Source: Aphodosoma sp045631465
GTDB lineage: Bacteria > Bacteroidota > Bacteroidia > Bacteroidales > Paludibacteraceae
Assembly: GCA_045631465.1 (NCBI GenBank)
Contig: JAZQUV010000005.1
Location: forward strand, 1-64,000
Direction: 5' to 3'
DNA: 64,000 nt
The notes under the pieces are model-generated. The model did not search any database. It saw only the letters and a program-made list of their open reading frames with translations, and was not told the DNA's origin. Position 1 is the first letter of the stretch; each line of letters begins with the position of its first letter. The translations under genes and the position numbers were made by a program. Below are positions 59,547 to 64,000 of this stretch, piece after piece.

Positions 59547-61414
59547 ACGATATATACAGTCTTCTAAACATTAATTCGGGCGTAATCCAGGATTATCCGC
59601 TTTTAGCTAATAGAGTTGTAGACCACCAAATAGAAAAGGTGATAAATAGTAATATTGGAAAGCTTAAGCTGATAGAAGATTGTATGCTTATTGACAAAGG
59701 AATTGAAATCCCGAAACGTTCTATAGATGAAGTTATTTGTAAAGTAATTCGCTTGTCTAAACAAAACGACAGTTCATTCGAAAATTGGACAATTCGTGAA
59801 CTTCGTATTGTTTCATATTATTTGATGAAGTTACGCAATAATTCTACAGACTATTACTTTGCATTGAATTTATTGGATAACAATTGGAGAAATATATACT
59901 TCAATGGACTTATATTCTATTTAATGAATGCATGGAATTCCATTGAAGCAGAATATCGTGATGCAACAAGTAAACTCGTCACCAAGAAGTTAAGGGGATA
60001 CACTGGCAACAATAAAAGATATAAGCATTTAAAAAATCATACTGATTTATTTGAGAAAGCTGGACCAATTCGTATGGCTGCAATTATATCTGCGAAGAAA
60101 ATGAAGTTAATTGATGCTCCAATCATTCTGGGCTTCAAGAAATCTATTTTTAAACAGTCATATTTTTCTGATGTAATAATCAAATATATAGAAAGTAATA
60201 ATATTAATGATCTTGATTATATAGAGGAAATATTAGAATTTCACGATTTAGACAGAACCAAGAAATTATTGTTTGCAAATCTCGTAGAAAAAGCAGACAA
60301 AATTGGTGATGGACTTAATCGTTCAATTTTATGTAGATATATAAATCGTATTCTGGGTGATGTCACATTAGTATCAACATGGGCTCCATTTGCTGGAGCA
60401 ACATATGCCGAAGCTGAAAAACTCAAGCGAACGATGAAACTTGTTAATATGTGGTTCGCACAACAAATTATTGAGGTATTCTTTGAGGTGTGTGTTCAAG
60501 ATAGAGATAGAAAAAATTTCTGGCTCAAATATGTTCAATATGTCAGCGGATTTAAGATTGTTGGTTCAACAGCGATTAAATGTCTGTTGCAGAACAATAG
60601 TAAAATTGGCGGCATGTTCTTGAAACATTTCATAGAAACAAACCAATATTCCTCTCAAACCGCAGCACTAGTTTTGTTTATTAAAAATAAAATGATTGTT
60701 GAGTTCTCGGATACTGGTGCATTATATGTGTACAATCAAAACCATAATCAAGTTAAATTGATTACTTCACGACAGAGAGGTCTTAATTCAACTAATGATC
60801 TTAAGATTCCTTCAATGCAAATGCTCATTGAAATATCTGAATGGGGCTTTTTATATTTAAACGAGGAAGGACGAATGCACCATCGAGGTCATTGGCAATC
60901 ACGTCTGAGCAGTTGGTTACAGAAGATAGTTCTTTCAAGTGATAATACTAACATTTCATTTATAGATTTAAAAGATGATGATATCTTCAAAGAGACCCCT
61001 CTTCCTAATGAAGAAGATGTTTCATTAGAAGATAATTTTGAGGAGCTAAATAAAGCGGAAGAGATTAACCGCCAAGAAGGACCAAATTTTGACATTATAA
61101 TCTATGAAAATAATGTCAAAATTAAAATATATAGTAAATGGGTAGATAATGTCAGGGTAGTAGCTAATGACAAAGGCTTTTATGTGAACAAAGTATCAAG
61201 TTCGCAATTTGCCAAAATAAAAAAAATGCTACCAGGACAACGCCCTATAGGAAGTATTTGGATAAAACGCACCAATAATCCAGAATGGAGTGAAATAGTA
61301 CATTTCTATAATGGCGCAGAGATTTGCATTGGATACATGAAGCAAGTTCCGTCAGGAATTTTATATAAAGAGACAATAATTCAACAAAATAGTAAAATAA
61401 TAGACTTTAAGTAA
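59543..61414 (+). CDS. zorC: Zorya protein ZorC
   Basis: 623 aa, hydrophilic. Position between zorB and zorD identifies it as ZorC of type I, a protein with the EH-signature domain reported to bind DNA as a cytosolic effector. Central features include WAPFAGATYAEAEKLKR and WLKYVQYVSGFKIVGSTA, the latter part of the helical region. An acidic insert (DEDVSLEDNFEELNKAEE-like, about residue 490-515) separates a C-terminal small domain. No catalytic motif is seen, as expected. It ends one base before zorD. Confidence 0.85.
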   Translation: MNDIYSLLNINSGVIQDYPLLANRVVDHQIEKVINSNIGKLKLIEDCMLIDKGIEIPKRSIDEVICKVIRLSKQNDSSFENWTIRELRIVSYYLMKLRNNSTDYYFALNLLDNNWRNIYFNGLIFYLMNAWNSIEAEYRDATSKLVTKKLRGYTGNNKRYKHLKNHTDLFEKAGPIRMAAIISAKKMKLIDAPIILGFKKSIFKQSYFSDVIIKYIESNNINDLDYIEEILEFHDLDRTKKLLFANLVEKADKIGDGLNRSILCRYINRILGDVTLVSTWAPFAGATYAEAEKLKRTMKLVNMWFAQQIIEVFFEVCVQDRDRKNFWLKYVQYVSGFKIVGSTAIKCLLQNNSKIGGMFLKHFIETNQYSSQTAALVLFIKNKMIVEFSDTGALYVYNQNHNQVKLITSRQRGLNSTNDLKIPSMQMLIEISEWGFLYLNEEGRMHHRGHWQSRLSSWLQKIVLSSDNTNISFIDLKDDDIFKETPLPNEEDVSLEDNFEELNKAEEINRQEGPNFDIIIYENNVKIKIYSKWVDNVRVVANDKGFYVNKVSSSQFAKIKKMLPGQRPIGSIWIKRTNNPEWSEIVHFYNGAEICIGYMKQVPSGILYKETIIQQNSKIIDFK

Positions 61415-61415
61415 T

Positions 61416-64000
61416 ATGTTGAATTTAAATATTAATAGCCAAGGATTGGTGTTTACTGTCAATATTGATGGTCATGATATACACTTTAAAGAATGGTGTG
61501 CAACAGATGATTGCATATATTATCTTCCATTAGCAACAATGGTTGACAATGGTTATGCTAAATATTCAAGGAATGAATGTATCGTTCCGTTTGAGAACAT
61601 ATATTATCTTGACGATGATGATAAAATATTGTTAGGCATTCCAGATAATTATGACAAATCTATGCGTTTGCGAAGTGAAGGCTTATTGAATTCTAGTGAG
61701 TTTAAGTATAAATTGGAATTTTTAAGTCATGTGCCAGATGGTGATTTACTTGTATATGAACGAGGAGAAAATATTATTATAATCAATGGTGAAAAATATC
61801 TGCTTAATGAAATTCAATATGAATTAGTTAAACAGATAGAAGACTTCAACTCAAAAGAACAACAAGAAAAAACTACGGATTTCAATTTGCGTTGTTTTGC
61901 AACAATCAAGGATCTTGCAATTAAATCAAACTGCCAACTTGATAGTTATCTACAAAATGAAAATGTGTATGTTCCAGAAAAAATTAAGATTGAAGTGGGA
62001 CATGATGAATTAGGTTATACAATTGATCCTTCAGTAGAAATTGAAGAAAATGAAAAATTCAAAAACACATTTGACAAAATGAGAAAAGTACAAGGAGTGT
62101 ATCCTGTACAACGAGAAAATGGAGAACGTGTTAGAGTTGTTTTAAGTCCAGAACAAAAAAATAATTTGGATTACATAAAGAAAACTGGTGGAAGACATAA
62201 AACAGAGGCAGAAATAAAAGAAATCATAAATCATCCAACTGAATATTTTGATCCAGATTCTTTTGATTTATCGGAGCTTTATAGTGATCGAGTTATAGAA
62301 ATAGGTGTATATAAACCCAAATTCTACCCTTTTATATGCCCATATAAATCTTGCTGGATTGTAGGTGCGACAATTGAGACTCCAGAAAATGGTACAGCCA
62401 GAATAACTATTGAAAATGAAGAAGAACTTTCATTATTAAATAAAGTTATTGAAACGGCTATTGAGAATAATGAGTCAAACGTTGAATTTAAAGATTGCAT
62501 TCTTGATTTAGAAGATGCGAGGTTTTTGGTCGAAACAGCAAAAAAGCAATTCCAGCAACCTAATAAACCAATAGAATTCGATGATAATTATAATGCAAGA
62601 AAGGTTCTTATTATAGAAGAAAATGCAGAAGACTTGGGTTTTGCTACTAAAGAGAGAGTTATTGAAAAAGGTGATAAGTATACACTATTTAAGAATCCAT
62701 ATCTTAAGGAAGGTTTTAATCTTAAAACACATCAAGAAGAAGGGGTAGCATGGTTACAACATTTATATAAAAGCAAAGCAAGCGGCTGCTTAATGGCAGA
62801 TGATATGGGATTGGGTAAAACCCTACAAATTTTATATTTTATAGATTGGCATTCAAGAAAATATCCAAATCACAAACCATATCTAATTATTGCACCTGTT
62901 TCATTGCTAGAAAACTGGGAGAATGAATATAATAGGTTCTTCAAGTCTCCTCGAATGAATATTAACAGATTAACTTCCCGAGATATACCGCGTCAATTTA
63001 ATAAATCTGTTGTAGACATGATGCAAGGTATGGATATAATATTGACAAATTATGAGTCCTTACGTATATCGCAACTGAATTTTTGTGCTGTTGAATTTGA
63101 CATTGTGGCATTAGACGAAGCACAAAAAATCAAATCACCAGGAACACTTGTTACAAATGCAGCAAAAGCTCTTAAAAGCGACTTTAAGATAGCAATGACT
63201 GGAACACCTGTCGAAAATACACTATTAGATTTATGGTGCATTATGGATTTTTGTGTCCCTGGATTATTAGGAAATGCTAAGTCTTTTGCATCTAAATATC
63301 AAAATCCTCTAAAGGAAGAAGATGCTGATATTGTTGCATTAGGTAATGAAGTTCATGAGAAACTAGGCATATATTTTATGCGAAGACTCAAGAAAGATGC
63401 AGCAAAAGATCTTCCTGAAAAAATAGAATTGAAACAAGAAGTACAAATGCCTAACATTCAAGAAAGTACTTATGTAAATGTTGTCAATAACTACGTTTCA
63501 GGTAAGCAGCCGAATATGTTGTTGACAATTATGGACATACGCGAAGTATCTGAACATCCATATCTATATGATTCCACACTTCCTAATCATGATTCTATAA
63601 AATTGGTAGAAACATCAGCTCGTTTGCAGGCGACAATCTCATTTTTAGATAGAATAAAGTCTAAGAATGAGAAAGTCATAATCTTTGCAGAACGAAAAGA
63701 AACACAGAAAATGTTGCAGCGTATATGCATGGAAAGATATGGTTTTGTGTCAAAGATTATTAATGGAGATACTCCTACTATTACAATTAGAAGTACAAAT
63801 AATAATCAATCACGTCAGGCAGCCATAGATGATTTTCAATCTCAACAAGGCTTTAATGCAATAATCATGTCTCCTATTGCTGCTGGTATGGGTTTGAATG
63901 TGACGGCTGCTAATCATGTAATACATTATAGCAGACATTGGAATCCTGCAAAGGAAAGTCAGGCAACTGACCGTGCATATCGAATTGGGCAAACAAAAGA
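61416..64000 (+). CDS. zorD: Zorya protein ZorD (SNF2 helicase), cut by window end
   Basis: Open from ATG 61416 to the last base, 861 complete codons with no stop, so the 3' end lies outside. The first about 430 residues have no motif I recognise. The helicase part then shows MADDMGLGKTLQ (Walker A Lys468), LIIAPVSLLENWENEY (motif Ia), ALDEAQKIKSP (DEAQ box, Asp567), AMTGTPVENTLLDLW (III), KVIIFAERKETQKML (IV), SPIAAGMGLN (V) and HWNPAKESQATDRAYRIGQT (VI): a complete SNF2 set. In type I Zorya, ZorD is the DNA-degrading effector. Any C-terminal nuclease domain would be past the window. Confidence 0.9.
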   Translation, partial: MLNLNINSQGLVFTVNIDGHDIHFKEWCATDDCIYYLPLATMVDNGYAKYSRNECIVPFENIYYLDDDDKILLGIPDNYDKSMRLRSEGLLNSSEFKYKLEFLSHVPDGDLLVYERGENIIIINGEKYLLNEIQYELVKQIEDFNSKEQQEKTTDFNLRCFATIKDLAIKSNCQLDSYLQNENVYVPEKIKIEVGHDELGYTIDPSVEIEENEKFKNTFDKMRKVQGVYPVQRENGERVRVVLSPEQKNNLDYIKKTGGRHKTEAEIKEIINHPTEYFDPDSFDLSELYSDRVIEIGVYKPKFYPFICPYKSCWIVGATIETPENGTARITIENEEELSLLNKVIETAIENNESNVEFKDCILDLEDARFLVETAKKQFQQPNKPIEFDDNYNARKVLIIEENAEDLGFATKERVIEKGDKYTLFKNPYLKEGFNLKTHQEEGVAWLQHLYKSKASGCLMADDMGLGKTLQILYFIDWHSRKYPNHKPYLIIAPVSLLENWENEYNRFFKSPRMNINRLTSRDIPRQFNKSVVDMMQGMDIILTNYESLRISQLNFCAVEFDIVALDEAQKIKSPGTLVTNAAKALKSDFKIAMTGTPVENTLLDLWCIMDFCVPGLLGNAKSFASKYQNPLKEEDADIVALGNEVHEKLGIYFMRRLKKDAAKDLPEKIELKQEVQMPNIQESTYVNVVNNYVSGKQPNMLLTIMDIREVSEHPYLYDSTLPNHDSIKLVETSARLQATISFLDRIKSKNEKVIIFAERKETQKMLQRICMERYGFVSKIINGDTPTITIRSTNNNQSRQAAIDDFQSQQGFNAIIMSPIAAGMGLNVTAANHVIHYSRHWNPAKESQATDRAYRIGQTK

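Overview
The window reads as a chromosomal segment of an anaerobic Bacteroidetes bacterium, most likely order Bacteroidales. The grounds are: TAnnTTTG (-7) promoters instead of TATAAT boxes; several secreted proteins with type IX secretion (T9SS) C-terminal sorting domains; signal peptides ending in A-x-A-Q; the acpP-fabF pair; an ECF sigma factor; and a HydF [FeFe]-hydrogenase maturase. No taxonomic marker was searched, so the placement is inference.

Layout. (1) 1-8763: AT-rich defence operon on the + strand. It holds the 3' end of an unidentified gene and then dptF-dptG-dptH, the restriction half of the DNA phosphorothioation (Dnd/Dpt) system. No dnd modification genes are visible. (2) 8.9-14.0 kb: accessory genes. 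These are a small kinase-like gene with an apparent 5' frame disruption, a HipBST-like toxin-antitoxin operon with three evenly spaced operators, an ECF sigma factor with a membrane partner, and an AAA ATPase/DUF4143 protein behind a tandem-repeat leader. (3) 14.1-35.9 kb: mostly housekeeping genes. They include a queuosine-precursor transporter next to a radical SAM gene, a T9SS phosphodiesterase, initiator tRNA-Met, pfkA, ispH, a DUF5686 outer-membrane protein, an AraC regulator, hydF, rimM, lgt, a CofE-like gene, an MBL hydrolase, rsmG, acpP, fabF, gamma-carbonic anhydrase, Dabb, a glutaminyl-cyclase-like M28 lipoprotein, rnhB, rnc and an acyl-CoA ligase. Short AT-rich repeats sit at many gene boundaries. 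(4) 36.1-54.9 kb: surface region. It has a minus-strand T9SS-type protein and a four-gene + strand operon: one outer-membrane protein and three large modular secreted proteins, the last of 2874 residues. (5) 55.0-64.0 kb: second defence region. A rhuM gene lies between two near-identical 56-bp hairpin-plus-promoter repeats. Next comes a roughly 400-nt region that looks like a structured RNA with its own promoter and terminator. Then follows a type I Zorya operon, zorA-zorB-zorC-zorD, with zorD cut by the window end.

How the parts work together. Two anti-phage systems bracket the window: phosphorothioation-dependent restriction on the left and the MotAB-like Zorya machine with its SNF2 helicase on the right. 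Toxin-antitoxin, ATPase and RhuM genes typical of defence islands accompany them. The exported proteins mostly have signal peptides predicted to leave an N-terminal glutamine, which the window's own glutaminyl-cyclase-like lipoprotein could cyclise. The least explained stretch is 55052-56663, the repeat-flanked rhuM gene and the structured RNA candidate beside Zorya.
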